A model generated the notes under the pieces. That model had not been told where the DNA came from, ran no database searches, and worked only from the letters and a program-made list of their open reading frames with translations. From contig CAKOYV010000007.1 of the NCBI GenBank assembly GCA_934131005.1, positions 9,503 through 73,502 of the forward strand: a stretch of DNA of 64,000 nucleotides, written 5' to 3'. Positions 8,286-18,711 of the stretch are shown here, one piece after another. This stretch comes from an uncultured Bacilli bacterium. GTDB lineage: Bacteria; Bacillota_I; Bacilli_A; RF39; UBA660. Position 1 is the first letter of the stretch, and each line of letters begins with the position of its first letter. A program made the position numbers and the translations under genes.

Positions 8286-9806
8286 TTGAATTATTCCTAA
8301 TTTATTTACATTAACCAAAAATAATATATCACCATAGTCTAGATTTAATTCTTCCATATATTCTATTATTTGTAGTTTTAAGATTATATCTATAAAATTA
8401 GATAAATTTGAATTAATATCTGTATCTGTAATTTTATAATTAATTAATCGATAGCGATCAGCTATTACCCTAGGAATATTTATTTTTTCTTTTACCGTTA
8501 TATTATTTAATAGCTGATATTTTATAGAAATAATTTTATCTTTAGTATCTTTTATTGCTTTATTAATTTCATCATTAGTACTCTCTTCCATATTATCTTC
8601 AAATAGTTTTCTTGTATAAGTATAGTACGATAATAAAAAATCTAATATTTCATAATATGTTATATTATCATTCATAAGAGAAATTTTTTCTTTTACTTTA
8701 TTATAATCTAGCAAATAATATTTTTCTTTTAAATCATCTAAAAGATTATTTATTTTTAGGAGAATCATTTCTGCTTTTTCTTGTTTTTTTATTTTTAGTA
8801 AAAATCGATATTTTTTCTCTTCTTTAAATAATTTTTTTTCTTCTTTTTTTATTTCTTTTAATAAATTTTTATAGATATTTTTTTCTTTATCTTTTTCTTG
8901 ATAATTTTTTATAAAGTCATCGATTAAGAACTTTATTTCTAAGTAAAATTGATATTCTATTAGACAGTTATACAAACCAAAGATAGATTTATTATCTTCC
9001 TTATCAAAAAAGGTATTTATATATTTTTCTTTATCAAGAAAGTTATTTATATATTCTTCTTTTTTTTCTTTGCTATAAGATTTAATATCTAATTTTTCTT
9101 TTAAGAATAGATTAATTATATTTCCTTTTGTTTTAATTTTATTTTCTTTAGCTTGATTATATTTTTCTAAATAAGTATTTTTTAATTCAAGAGATGTATT
9201 TTTTTTATTTATATAATACTTAATAAACTTTTTTTCATAGTAATAATATAAATATTTAAAGTTAAGGCCTATATAAAATATAATGTTAGGACATTTCCAA
9301 TAGATTTCATTAAAGCATTTTTGTAATTTATTGCTTTTTATGTTATCTATATTTTCAAGAAAACATTCCATATAAATAGAAGTATAAGGACCATATTTAA
9401 AGTCCTTTTTTTCTAATTTAACGCCCACTTTAGAAAAAATTTGAATTGCTTTAGATATATCTTCATTTAAGTTAGTAAAATCATCTTTATAGAAGTGAAT
9501 AATTTCATAGATATAATAATCTAATTTAGATTTTTCGTATGGAGTATTCCATTCGTTTTGTAATTCTATTTCTTCTTTTATTTTATCTAAAAGTACATTG
9601 TCAAAAGAGATGAAATTTGATGATTCATAAAATTTATTTGCTCTTATATTTATTTCTTTTAAAACATCTTTTTCTAATGATTGATAGTGTTCTAATTTAT
9701 CGTTTAGATATTCTAAGTATTTTGCTTTGTTTTTTTTATTATTTTTAGGCATTATTTCTAATGTTTCTTTTAAAAAATTAAATTCTTTACTTAGTTCATT
9801 CTTCAT
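8271..9806 (-). CDS. Unknown Lys/Glu-rich coiled-coil protein (511 aa)
   Basis: Not recognised. It is Lys, Glu, Tyr and Asn-rich with long predicted helices and coiled-coil stretches (about 215-420) and no membrane segment or signal, so probably a cytoplasmic scaffold-like protein. A longer start at 9836 is possible, but the ATG at 9806 (MKNELSKEF) has AGGAG ten bases upstream and overlaps the stop of the 39-codon ORF, favouring coupled translation from 9806. It precedes the SipW run in the same direction, though that run has its own promoter. No catalytic motif was found. Confidence 0.6.
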   Translation of the reverse strand: MKNELSKEFNFLKETLEIMPKNNKKNKAKYLEYLNDKLEHYQSLEKDVLKEINIRANKFYESSNFISFDNVLLDKIKEEIELQNEWNTPYEKSKLDYYIYEIIHFYKDDFTNLNEDISKAIQIFSKVGVKLEKKDFKYGPYTSIYMECFLENIDNIKSNKLQKCFNEIYWKCPNIIFYIGLNFKYLYYYYEKKFIKYYINKKNTSLELKNTYLEKYNQAKENKIKTKGNIINLFLKEKLDIKSYSKEKKEEYINNFLDKEKYINTFFDKEDNKSIFGLYNCLIEYQFYLEIKFLIDDFIKNYQEKDKEKNIYKNLLKEIKKEEKKLFKEEKKYRFLLKIKKQEKAEMILLKINNLLDDLKEKYYLLDYNKVKEKISLMNDNITYYEILDFLLSYYTYTRKLFEDNMEESTNDEINKAIKDTKDKIISIKYQLLNNITVKEKINIPRVIADRYRLINYKITDTDINSNLSNFIDIILKLQIIEYMEELNLDYGDILFLVNVNKLGIIQLPSN

Positions 9807-9915
9807 TAATATCCAACTCCTGCTTTTCTTTTTCAAGATATGATAAAATTTCTTTTATAGTACTATATGTTTCCAAAATTTCTTCATTAGATAGTTCTTT
9901 TATTTTTTGATTCAT
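9796..9915 (-). CDS. Short ORF (39 aa) overlapping the 511-aa gene
   Basis: The peptide starts MNQKIKELSNEEILETY and continues as a single charged amphipathic helix ending in Asp-Ile-Asn-Glu-Glu. Its TGA overlaps the proposed start of the 511-aa gene by 11 bases, and the downstream gene's AGGAG lies within it. GATGGGTGA precedes its own ATG. It could be a small helical partner or a leader peptide that couples translation. It resembles the size class of small regulatory helices, but no family is recognised. Confidence 0.45.
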   Translation of the reverse strand: MNQKIKELSNEEILETYSTIKEILSYLEKEKQELDINEE

Positions 9916-10098
9916 GATATCACCCATCTTCTATTTATTTAATTATAACGAATTTTTTTAAAATTGAAAAGTACTTAATTAAAATATTTTGGAATAAATA
10001 GTTTAACTAAGTTGTAAAAATAAATTCCACTTTGAAAGAATAAGTTACATCTTTGGTTAAAAAAGTATACATTTAATTGATATTTTTTAAAATGTAGA

Positions 10099-10125
10099 CA
10101 ACCCATAGAAAAAATCTATGGGTTG
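10099..10125. terminator. Perfect 10-bp hairpin after the giant surface gene
   Basis: CAACCCATAG (10099-10108) and CTATGGGTTG (10116-10125) flank a 7-base A-rich loop. It lies 50 bases past the stop of the 2551-aa gene. The T-run after the stem is poor on either strand, so termination is plausible but not certain. A second inverted repeat (ACTTTTTCT with AGAAAAAGT, about 10138-10172) lies between it and the gene. Confidence 0.45.
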
Positions 10126-10174
10126 CCGACATTCTGACTTTTTCTAATATAAATTATTATACAGAAAAAGTTTT

Positions 10175-13100
10175 TTATTTTATAATTATATATTTTACTA
10201 CTTCTCCAACATAAGTGTTATTATCATATAAAAGAAATTTGATTTGGTATGTACCTGTTTTTAATTTATCTTTTAGATTTAATATATATTGGAAGCGACT
10301 GTTAGGACTATCCATTACTAAATATTCATTTGCTGTGTTAGAGGTTTTTAAAGTATCTGTAACATAATCTTGTAAATTTACTTTAGTATAACTATATTTA
10401 TAAATATCTGTATAGGTTCTTCTATATAATGCTACACGAATGCTAGGTTTCTTTAAGTTAGATTCATATTCTAAATTAAAATCTAACATTTTACTTTTAT
10501 TTGAAGTTCTTCCCGTTTTAGCATCTACATAATTATCAGCATCATCCATAGAAACTGATAAACCAAAGTTTTCATTGACAATAGTTACTTCTTTGCTGAT
10601 AGTAGTGGATGGCGCTAAGCCATAATAAATTCCATCTGCCGATCCAAACGTTTCTATTTTTAAGTGATATTCTCCACTAGGGATATTACTGTTTGTTGTA
10701 TCTATAGTAATTTTACTTGATACATTAGCAACCGATTCTGCAATATTAAATCTTACCGTTCCATCTTGTCTAGGAAAATAATTAACACCTTCATAGATGA
10801 ATTTTGTACCCAACAAGGTTGCTCCGTTGACTAAATTATCTTCACTGTCATATAATGATAGTCTTATTCCTAATTTTTGGTTATAGAAATTAGTATCAAT
10901 AATATTTATACTTCCTGTTTTTTGTTGGTCAAAATTAGTTATTACGTTTAATTCTACAGAAGAACCTACGTATATGGTATCATTACTTAAAGTAGCTTCT
11001 GCATCAATAATAGCATCTTTTCCTTTATATAAGTTGTAAGTCATTTTTTGTTGAGCAATATCTAATACTGGTATTACAGGATTGTCATTTTTATCTCTTA
11101 ATTCCATTAGTAAGTTTTTCTTCAGGACAGTAGCATCTATATTTGCTTCTTTCAAATCTACATTAAAGATAAATTCTTCTTCTGCTTTTTTATTGGTACT
11201 ATCATAGTACCTATTATTAGCATCACTATCACTATAAGTATTATTAGCACTTGAACTACCCATTTTAATAAATCTAGAGAACGGATAACTGATTTCTCCT
11301 TCGGTATAAAGTTCATTTAGGCTATTTTCATAATCTTCTTTACTAATTACATAATAATAATATTCTGGTTTATCACTACTAGCAAAGTCAATCATTGTAA
11401 TTTTAGTATTTTTAGGTAAGGCATAATTAGAAACTAGACTTCTGTAATAGCCATCTTTATATGGAGTAAAATTACTTTTTTTAAATAGCGAAAAATAAGT
11501 ACTGAAGGTACTGGTTGAAGTAATATGAACATTACTATTAGCGAACATTTCATATTGATCTCCTACCGTTATAGCTCCTTCATAGTTATCTCCATCATAT
11601 AATGCTGATGATAAATTTACTTGAATGTTTACTCTTTGTATTTTACTATTTAAATCATCAATAGGTGTTGATACCATCAAAGAAATTGTAACACTACCTA
11701 AATCAGCAGAAACATTTAAGTTTTTAGAGTGATATAGATAGAAAATAAAACTTGGTATCGTGGAAGAATTTTCACTTTTATAGGTTGTAGTTCCTTTTAC
11801 TTCACTTCCCTTTTGAGTGATAAATTCTGTATCACCTTTGGTAATCCATCCGTTTGTTCCTGTTTTTATGGATAATCCAAAATTTTTGTTGGCTTCTTCT
11901 GTAGTTTTTGCATATCTTGGAATATCTTCGCTTGAAAGTAGTTCTATATTACTAGATAAGTTATCGTAATTAACTCCTAGAACATGAAATTCTGTATTAG
12001 GTTGATAATAGTTAAGTAATTGTAATTCATATGTTCCCAGAGTAGAATATTTAGATGCTGTTAGAGATAGGTCAATTACTTCAACTGACTCTCCTACTAC
12101 CCATCTATAGTAGATGGTATCATTAGGTGTTGGCTCTATATAATCTTGTTTTATTGTAGTTCCATTTTCTTCTGGATAATTGGTATAAAAGCCATCTTTA
12201 TAATAGTTATGATTTTCTTTATGTTGCCCCATGACATAGCTTCCAGTTGAGAAATGATAAATTTCTGAACCACTAATCGTATCACCATAATTGTATTTAT
12301 CTGAATATAGGGCTGTTGTTATTTTTCCATTTCTATCTTTAGTAAACATTCCGAAGAATGTCATTCCACTTACTTCTCCATAGGTTGCTAATGATTCATC
12401 ATCAGAGATGTTTAGGTTTTTGCCTTCTAGCATGTAAATACGATTTTCACCATTCTTGGCCACTTTTTGGTTTTCTTTGTCAATGGTTACTTCGACATTT
12501 TTTTCTTTTCCATCAATATCAACTAGACTGGAATATTTTTCTAGAAGGTTTGTTCCTTTATTTAAATATAATACTGAGCCATTCTTTAGTTTTAGATGTT
12601 TTATTCTACTAAAGGTAAATAATTCATTTTTATATTTGTTAGTTCTATCAGTTGCTCCTAATAATTCTATGGCACTGTTATTTAAGGTAACTACATCTGC
12701 TCTTTGGATTGAGACGTTTGTTTTGTAATTATCTCCATTACCATAATTATTGATATTTACATAGCTATAACCACCTGATGATGAGGCATTTCCACTACCC
12801 AAGATTGAGCCTGAAATTATATAATTGGTGTGCTTAGAAGCATCTATATTTATGTTAATTCCTTTTGTAACACTAATAAATTTAAAGTCATAGTCGACAC
12901 TACCACTGGCATTTGCTTCTCCTCCTCCAAAAACAGTCCCTCCTATTATGATATCATCTTTTTGGTAATCAGTAGCATCTTCAATGGTATTAATTCCAAT
13001 ATTCACGTAAGTTTCTCCATAAACAACCGAGGTATTCGCTCCACCATAGACGTTTCCTAAGATAGTTGCTCCTGCTATATTAACATAGCTTTTAGCACTA

Positions 13101-16100
13101 TTTTTATTGGTACAAGTTATTGCATCACCTGATGACGTAAAGTCATTTTCACATCCTGTAGCAGCAGCATTTCCTCCTCCAAATAGGTGTTTTGTGATTA
13201 CTGTTTTTCCAGATACATCTACTTCATTTCCAGTTACAACGACAGCTGTTTTACCGTTGCCACCGGCATGAACACTTTCTCCTATGGTACTATCGGTAAT
13301 TTTGGTTATAGCATTACCTAGAACTGCTCCATCATTGCCACCTCCATAGGTATTTCCTGAGATAGTGGCATTTTTTATTAAAACACTTGTATCTCCATCT
13401 ACTAAAGCAGCATTTCCTCCTCCATAGATATCTCCTTTAACTGTAGTTTTATCTAAGATGTTTAGAGAAGTGTCTTTTAATATACTAGCCTCATTCCCTC
13501 CTCCATAGATAGCTTTTAGAATAGTAGCATTAGTAGTTGTAACGTTAGGTTTATTTGTAACTGCTTTGTTTCCTCCTCCATAGATTGAACCATAACTTCC
13601 ACTAGTTAAGTTAATATTACTAGTTTTAGTTAATCCACCTTCATTATTTCCACCATACATATTATTAACATATAAATCATTATAATAAATTGTTTTAGTA
13701 TCTGTTCCATCTGAATTATGACCTACTAATATATAACCTACAATTTGAAAATCAGAATAGTCTACGTAAGAATGAATACAAAATTCAAAAGAATGAGTTG
13801 AATTTGCTGATAAAGCATTTGCACCATACCATTGATTTGTTTGGTTGGAATGAAATACACCATTAATTTCTTCAACATTCGTTCCTGACCAGTTAGAGTC
13901 AAAAACAGCATCAGTGGTTATTAAGTAAAAATCCCAATTAGTATAACTTGTTGTTGAAGCATTGTGAAGAGTAACATTAATTTTTTCACTAGATTTTATT
14001 CCTAATGGATTGGTTTGGTTTACAGTACTAGTATCGAAAGAAACATCTGCATATAAGTTACTATTACTTTCTAATTCTTGAGGTGTATTTTTTATATTAG
14101 TAGTAGTAACATTTCCTAATACATTAGAACCTCCAAAAATATTTTTTATATATCCTTTATTTAAATTTAAATGTGTAGTAATAACACCAGCACTTTTTCC
14201 TCCTCCAAATAAATAATCTATTTTTCCATGAATTATATTTAGATTTGAGGTAGTTGTTTCTGCTTCTAGTCCTCCTCCATAAATGGAAGTAATAATACCA
14301 CCTGTTACTGTTACATTAGAGTTTACGGTTGTTCCTCCCAAATTATTTCCTCCATAGACACTGTCTGCTATGCCGTCATTTATGTTGATATAACTAGTAT
14401 GAACAGTTCCTTTTTGGTCAGATCCCCCAAAAACATTGGTAGCTCTGTTATTTAAATTAACATTAGTTGCAGAAACGATATCCGTCTCTCGACCGCCTCC
14501 ATATACATCGGTAACATCTCCTCCATCTATTGATACATTACTTGTATTAGTTGTTCCTCCAATGTTATTTCCACCGTAAACATTTGTTACTTTACCTGAT
14601 TTTACATTAACATTACTAGTTGTAACATCTCCACTTGTATTAGACGCACCAAATAAGTTAGTAACTGTCCCTCCATTTAATAAAACATGACTGATATCAA
14701 CTTTTGCTTGATTACCTCCGCCATATCCATTAGTGGTAGTTCCTCCATAAAAATTAATGTTTGGTTCGCTTACTTCTGTTTGATTTCCTCCTGCATAGGC
14801 ATTTGTTATTTTTCCTCCATGAACATTTACAGTTACACTTCCATTTGGAGTTCCCCTTTGATCGGATCCGCCATAAACATTGTCAATTATTCCACCTTTA
14901 ATATCAACAGCGACATTACCTAGAACATAAGGTGTATAAGTACCATTACCTTCTCCTCCTCCAAAAACGCTATTTATCGTTCCAGATAATACTTCAATAT
15001 TCGTATTTTTAGAAGAAATGGTTGTTGAATTACTTGCTCCGTTAACTGTACCAAAAGCACTTCCTCCATAGATAGCATTTTCTATTTTTAAGTTTTCATT
15101 ACTCTCATTTTCTATCCCTGTTATAATTTTTACTTCTCCTGTTACAAAAGTACCTGGACTTGATGATGATTGATATCCACCTTCTCCTCCTCCATAACAA
15201 GAAGTTCTGACTGTACCTGATAAGAGATTTAGAGCAACATCTCCATAAACTGTTCCTTTAGTTCTTGAACCTCCATAGATAGATCCTTCTACCAATCCTC
15301 CATTTAGAGTTATATTTACTTTAAATTCTTTACTAGAGGTACTTGCTCCATTATTATTTCCCCCACCATAAACATTTCCTTTTATAGTACCTCCTAATAG
15401 AGAAATATTGCTATAATTTGAATTACTGCTACTATTAATTCCAGTAGCCCCGTAGTTTCCTCCTCCATAGACATTTCCTAAGATAGTCGCGTTAGAATCT
15501 ACAATAATTGTTGAATTATCATTAGTCCCAATTGAATCAGTACCTGATTTACCATTACCAATCCCAAAGACTGATCCTGCTTCAGCATTCCACAGTTTAG
15601 TTCCATTATTTACATTATCTTCCTTACCAATAACAGCATTTCCTCCTATATAGATAAATGAACTACCTGATAATTTACCATCTCCATCAGAACCTATGTA
15701 ACCATTAGAGCCTCCAAAAATTTGATAATTAACAACTCCACCAGTTACTGCTATGATTCTATTTCCATAAGTGGTACTAAGTCCCGCACCTCCTACTATT
15801 GCATCAACTTCTCCTCCTGTTATATACATATATATATCATTTAGACTATCTCGATTATCACTAGAAGTTGGTCCCCCTATTAGATTATAAATCCATCCCC
15901 CTTCAACTTTAACTTTTTTTGGAGCATAATGATCTCCATATCCTCTACCACCAACATAGATACCTGTTGCATAATCTGATTTTCCTGATCCAAATTTCCC
16001 ACTTTTTACAACAAAATCAAAGATTAGACTAGTAGTTGTATTAGTGGCATAATAATTACCTCCACCCCAGCTTGATGAAGCACAAAAATTAATATCGAGG

Positions 16101-17830
16101 TTATTATTGTTTTTTGTTACTTTATCATAATCATTCCCATATATAGCCTTACTATTTAAGTATCTTGAAGAACTATTACTATACGAGGCATTTGCTAAGG
16201 ATATAGAATTATAAAAGCCACTTTCTATAATAACTTTATATTTAGTAGGATTACTAACACTACCTGTAGAAGATCCTCCTCCCCAGTAATTGCCACTATT
16301 ATTATTATCTCCTGCTATAATAGCATTAAAAGTTTTATAACTACCACTTTGTACAATACCTCTACCTATTCTTACATTATGATAATTACCATAAAAGTAT
16401 TTTGAATTACTAGTACCACTAGAAGGACTACTACTATTATTACCAGTATTAGAATTTATCTTGATATTTTCTATGTTTACATCACTATAAGCATGATAAG
16501 CGTTGCTAGAAACATCCCATGTAACATTATCTCGATAAGAAGTTCCATTATATATACTAGTTAAGGTATAAGGTTTGTTTTGACTACTAGAAGGAACACT
16601 ACTAGTATTAGATTGCATAACAATAATATTGGTATCTCTTGTTGCTAGATAATAATACTCATTATCACTAGAAGATACGATAACATTACCATCGTTATCA
16701 TAATATTGCATTAATTCATAATATTCACACCCATTATAATTATTACATGTTCCACTTTCTTGATATTCTCCTGTATCACTATAATAGCCACTAATAGATG
16801 AATATCTATCAATTGTAACTTTCTTGTAATAACCACTTACTATTATTCCATCATCAAACCCTGGTAAATTTTCATAGCCAGTAATTTGTGGAGTATAGAC
16901 TTGCATCTGATTATTCCAACCACCAGTTGATAATTTATAATAAGTAACACTTGAATCATAATTATTTTCTGTAACTTTAGAATAATAAGTACATCCATTC
17001 CTGTTACGACATTCGTCTCCAGATATATCATTTCCATATCTATCATAAGCATTATCTGGATAATACGTTTTACTCCACCAGCTACCACTACTAGTAACAG
17101 TTTTTTGAGTATAAAGCCCTGTTATATCTTCATAGACAGCAACTTTCCCCCCTATTTTAACCATTCCTTTATCTTTTAATTTGTTAAAAGTACTTGACCA
17201 TTGATTGGAAGTAGAAGTAATTTTTCCTACATCAGCAGTTACCCAATTAGCATGAAAAGTTATTTTTATATTACTTGTATCTGTTACTGGTATTTTAGCA
17301 TGTCTTTCATAATAATTATCATTATATTGAATAGTTACTCCTTTATAGTCTGTAACCCATCCATTGAACCCTTTATCGATTGGTCTATCTGTAAAAGGAT
17401 TTTCTATTAAGGTTATATCTATATATCCATCATTTATTGGATATACTTTATAATACTTATAAGTATTTTGTCTTTCAGTTAAGCTAACATAACCTACTAA
17501 AGTATTATCATTAATATCAGTTCCATCATAAGTAATTTCAACATTCACTAGATTTTTTTCGTTATAAATATTTTGATTTTCTCCACTTGGTAAGGAGCCC
17601 GTTGAACTTGCAGTATAATTTAAACTTTCATAATAATTATAATCACTTTCGGTTTCATCTACTATAACCATATTATCGAATACACCACTGTTATTTTCTA
17701 CTTCTGATAGTGTTGTTGTAGTTGTATATTCGCTATAAGTTAATGCATAAGTAGTGATAGAAGCAATTACTATAAGTGCTAATATTACTGTTAGTAAAAT
17801 TTTGCTTGTTTTATTATTTTTTCTTTTCAT
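10175..17830 (-). CDS. Giant YGGGN-repeat surface protein (2551 aa)
   Basis: An N-terminal signal (10-30) ends in ASITTYALTYSEY. Residues about 50-450 hold Tyr-rich segments and a Listeria-Bacteroides-type element (GFNGWVTDYKGVTIQY then FHANW). From about 650 to 1680 there are close to thirty repeats of the form x-(V/I)-(Y/F)-G-G-(G/S)-N/D followed by a strand, for example KGNVYGGGNNNG, with alternating strands such as VNLNNR; this is the rhythm of a right-handed beta-helix. An inserted domain (about 1247-1397) interrupts the repeats. The last 870 residues form a mix of beta domains with no repeats. No LPXTG, LysM, SLH or C-terminal membrane helix was seen, so attachment is unexplained. Glycine and serine content is high and codon use matches the surroundings. 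Probably an adhesin; the substrate is unknown. Confidence 0.8.
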   Translation of the reverse strand: MKRKNNKTSKILLTVILALIVIASITTYALTYSEYTTTTTLSEVENNSGVFDNMVIVDETESDYNYYESLNYTASSTGSLPSGENQNIYNEKNLVNVEITYDGTDINDNTLVGYVSLTERQNTYKYYKVYPINDGYIDITLIENPFTDRPIDKGFNGWVTDYKGVTIQYNDNYYERHAKIPVTDTSNIKITFHANWVTADVGKITSTSNQWSSTFNKLKDKGMVKIGGKVAVYEDITGLYTQKTVTSSGSWWSKTYYPDNAYDRYGNDISGDECRNRNGCTYYSKVTENNYDSSVTYYKLSTGGWNNQMQVYTPQITGYENLPGFDDGIIVSGYYKKVTIDRYSSISGYYSDTGEYQESGTCNNYNGCEYYELMQYYDNDGNVIVSSSDNEYYYLATRDTNIIVMQSNTSSVPSSSQNKPYTLTSIYNGTSYRDNVTWDVSSNAYHAYSDVNIENIKINSNTGNNSSSPSSGTSNSKYFYGNYHNVRIGRGIVQSGSYKTFNAIIAGDNNNSGNYWGGGSSTGSVSNPTKYKVIIESGFYNSISLANASYSNSSSRYLNSKAIYGNDYDKVTKNNNNLDINFCASSSWGGGNYYATNTTTSLIFDFVVKSGKFGSGKSDYATGIYVGGRGYGDHYAPKKVKVEGGWIYNLIGGPTSSDNRDSLNDIYMYITGGEVDAIVGGAGLSTTYGNRIIAVTGGVVNYQIFGGSNGYIGSDGDGKLSGSSFIYIGGNAVIGKEDNVNNGTKLWNAEAGSVFGIGNGKSGTDSIGTNDNSTIIVDSNATILGNVYGGGNYGATGINSSSNSNYSNISLLGGTIKGNVYGGGNNNGASTSSKEFKVNITLNGGLVEGSIYGGSRTKGTVYGDVALNLLSGTVRTSCYGGGEGGYQSSSSPGTFVTGEVKIITGIENESNENLKIENAIYGGSAFGTVNGASNSTTISSKNTNIEVLSGTINSVFGGGEGNGTYTPYVLGNVAVDIKGGIIDNVYGGSDQRGTPNGSVTVNVHGGKITNAYAGGNQTEVSEPNINFYGGTTTNGYGGGNQAKVDISHVLLNGGTVTNLFGASNTSGDVTTSNVNVKSGKVTNVYGGNNIGGTTNTSNVSIDGGDVTDVYGGGRETDIVSATNVNLNNRATNVFGGSDQKGTVHTSYININDGIADSVYGGNNLGGTTVNSNVTVTGGIITSIYGGGLEAETTTSNLNIIHGKIDYLFGGGKSAGVITTHLNLNKGYIKNIFGGSNVLGNVTTTNIKNTPQELESNSNLYADVSFDTSTVNQTNPLGIKSSEKINVTLHNASTTSYTNWDFYLITTDAVFDSNWSGTNVEEINGVFHSNQTNQWYGANALSANSTHSFEFCIHSYVDYSDFQIVGYILVGHNSDGTDTKTIYYNDLYVNNMYGGNNEGGLTKTSNINLTSGSYGSIYGGGNKAVTNKPNVTTTNATILKAIYGGGNEASILKDTSLNILDKTTVKGDIYGGGNAALVDGDTSVLIKNATISGNTYGGGNDGAVLGNAITKITDSTIGESVHAGGNGKTAVVVTGNEVDVSGKTVITKHLFGGGNAAATGCENDFTSSGDAITCTNKNSAKSYVNIAGATILGNVYGGANTSVVYGETYVNIGINTIEDATDYQKDDIIIGGTVFGGGEANASGSVDYDFKFISVTKGININIDASKHTNYIISGSILGSGNASSSGGYSYVNINNYGNGDNYKTNVSIQRADVVTLNNSAIELLGATDRTNKYKNELFTFSRIKHLKLKNGSVLYLNKGTNLLEKYSSLVDIDGKEKNVEVTIDKENQKVAKNGENRIYMLEGKNLNISDDESLATYGEVSGMTFFGMFTKDRNGKITTALYSDKYNYGDTISGSEIYHFSTGSYVMGQHKENHNYYKDGFYTNYPEENGTTIKQDYIEPTPNDTIYYRWVVGESVEVIDLSLTASKYSTLGTYELQLLNYYQPNTEFHVLGVNYDNLSSNIELLSSEDIPRYAKTTEEANKNFGLSIKTGTNGWITKGDTEFITQKGSEVKGTTTYKSENSSTIPSFIFYLYHSKNLNVSADLGSVTISLMVSTPIDDLNSKIQRVNIQVNLSSALYDGDNYEGAITVGDQYEMFANSNVHITSTSTFSTYFSLFKKSNFTPYKDGYYRSLVSNYALPKNTKITMIDFASSDKPEYYYYVISKEDYENSLNELYTEGEISYPFSRFIKMGSSSANNTYSDSDANNRYYDSTNKKAEEEFIFNVDLKEANIDATVLKKNLLMELRDKNDNPVIPVLDIAQQKMTYNLYKGKDAIIDAEATLSNDTIYVGSSVELNVITNFDQQKTGSINIIDTNFYNQKLGIRLSLYDSEDNLVNGATLLGTKFIYEGVNYFPRQDGTVRFNIAESVANVSSKITIDTTNSNIPSGEYHLKIETFGSADGIYYGLAPSTTISKEVTIVNENFGLSVSMDDADNYVDAKTGRTSNKSKMLDFNLEYESNLKKPSIRVALYRRTYTDIYKYSYTKVNLQDYVTDTLKTSNTANEYLVMDSPNSRFQYILNLKDKLKTGTYQIKFLLYDNNTYVGEVVKYIIIK

Positions 17831-18123
17831 TTACAACACCACTCTTTTATCTTAGATAAATTATAACACAGAATTTATTATTTTGGTATAAATATCACAT
17901 ATAATTCAAGAAAAAAGTAAATTTTTCATTTGTAAAATTAAGTTCCATTCTCAAATAATAAAAACTGAAATTTCACAACAACATTTTGATAAAAAAATAA
18001 AAAAACGCTTATTTAAGAAATTAAAGTAGAATGAACACTAAAAAGAAAACAATTAAAAAAAATAGTAATTATTTTCAGCTACAAATAAAACTTTATATAA
18101 TTAGGATAGTAGTTTATTTAAAT

Positions 18124-18570
18124 ATGACAATTGATGAAGTAACAATATATATTTAAAGTTATAAACGAAAAGCTATTCCTAATTTGAATAATATATTTAA
18201 TAAATTAAACGTCTTTCATGAAAAATACTTATAAATTAAGTAGAAAACAGTTAAAGCAATTACCTATACAAAAGCATCTAGAACTTCTGATGATGAAACT
18301 ATTGCAACAGAAAATTATTACATAATAGATTATCATATTAGTACAGAAAAATTAATAGACACTATAAAGAATCATTAGAATATAGAATGTAGATTACATT
18401 GGAAATTAGATGTCATTTTAGATGAAAACCATTCCAGAAATAAAATTGAAAATTCAATAAATAATTTATCAATAATGTATAAAATAATATTTAACTTAGC
18501 AAATTTGGATAATCCATTTAGTAAAGTACCATTACAAAGAAAATTAACTAGATATATGTTAGATTTTTAA
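18124..18570 (+). pseudogene. Degraded ISAs1-family transposase, C-terminal part
   Basis: Reading from about 18290, ENYYIIDYHISTEKLIDTI, then a stop, then NIECRLHWKLDVILDENHSR and NSINNLSIMYKIIFNLA follow the C-terminal pattern of ISAs1-type DDE transposases (YYISSL...IEN-LHW-LDV-F-ED-SR...NLA). It ends with TAA at 18568-18570. In-frame stops near 18153, 18237 and 18378 show it is dead. The first 150 bases are assigned only by continuity. Confidence 0.65.
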
Positions 18571-18711
18571 AAACATAGAAAAACTGATATTTGAAATAAT
18601 TCCAATTATCAGTTAACTTTAATTATTTTTAAGCGATTGCCATACCATTTTGATATCCGTTTTTACTTTAAATAAATTTCACCAAAAACTATAATCACTT
18701 ATAAATATTTA

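Noticed and set aside
16843..17088. 81-aa minus-strand ORF inside the 2551-aa gene, and other frames within it
   Set aside because: Shadow frames of a Gly/Ser/Asn-rich repeat gene; no ribosome-binding site and implausible composition.
10175..17830. Cell-wall sorting signal in the giant surface protein
   Set aside because: The C-terminus ends VGEVVKYIIIK with no LPXTG, hydrophobic stretch or basic tail.
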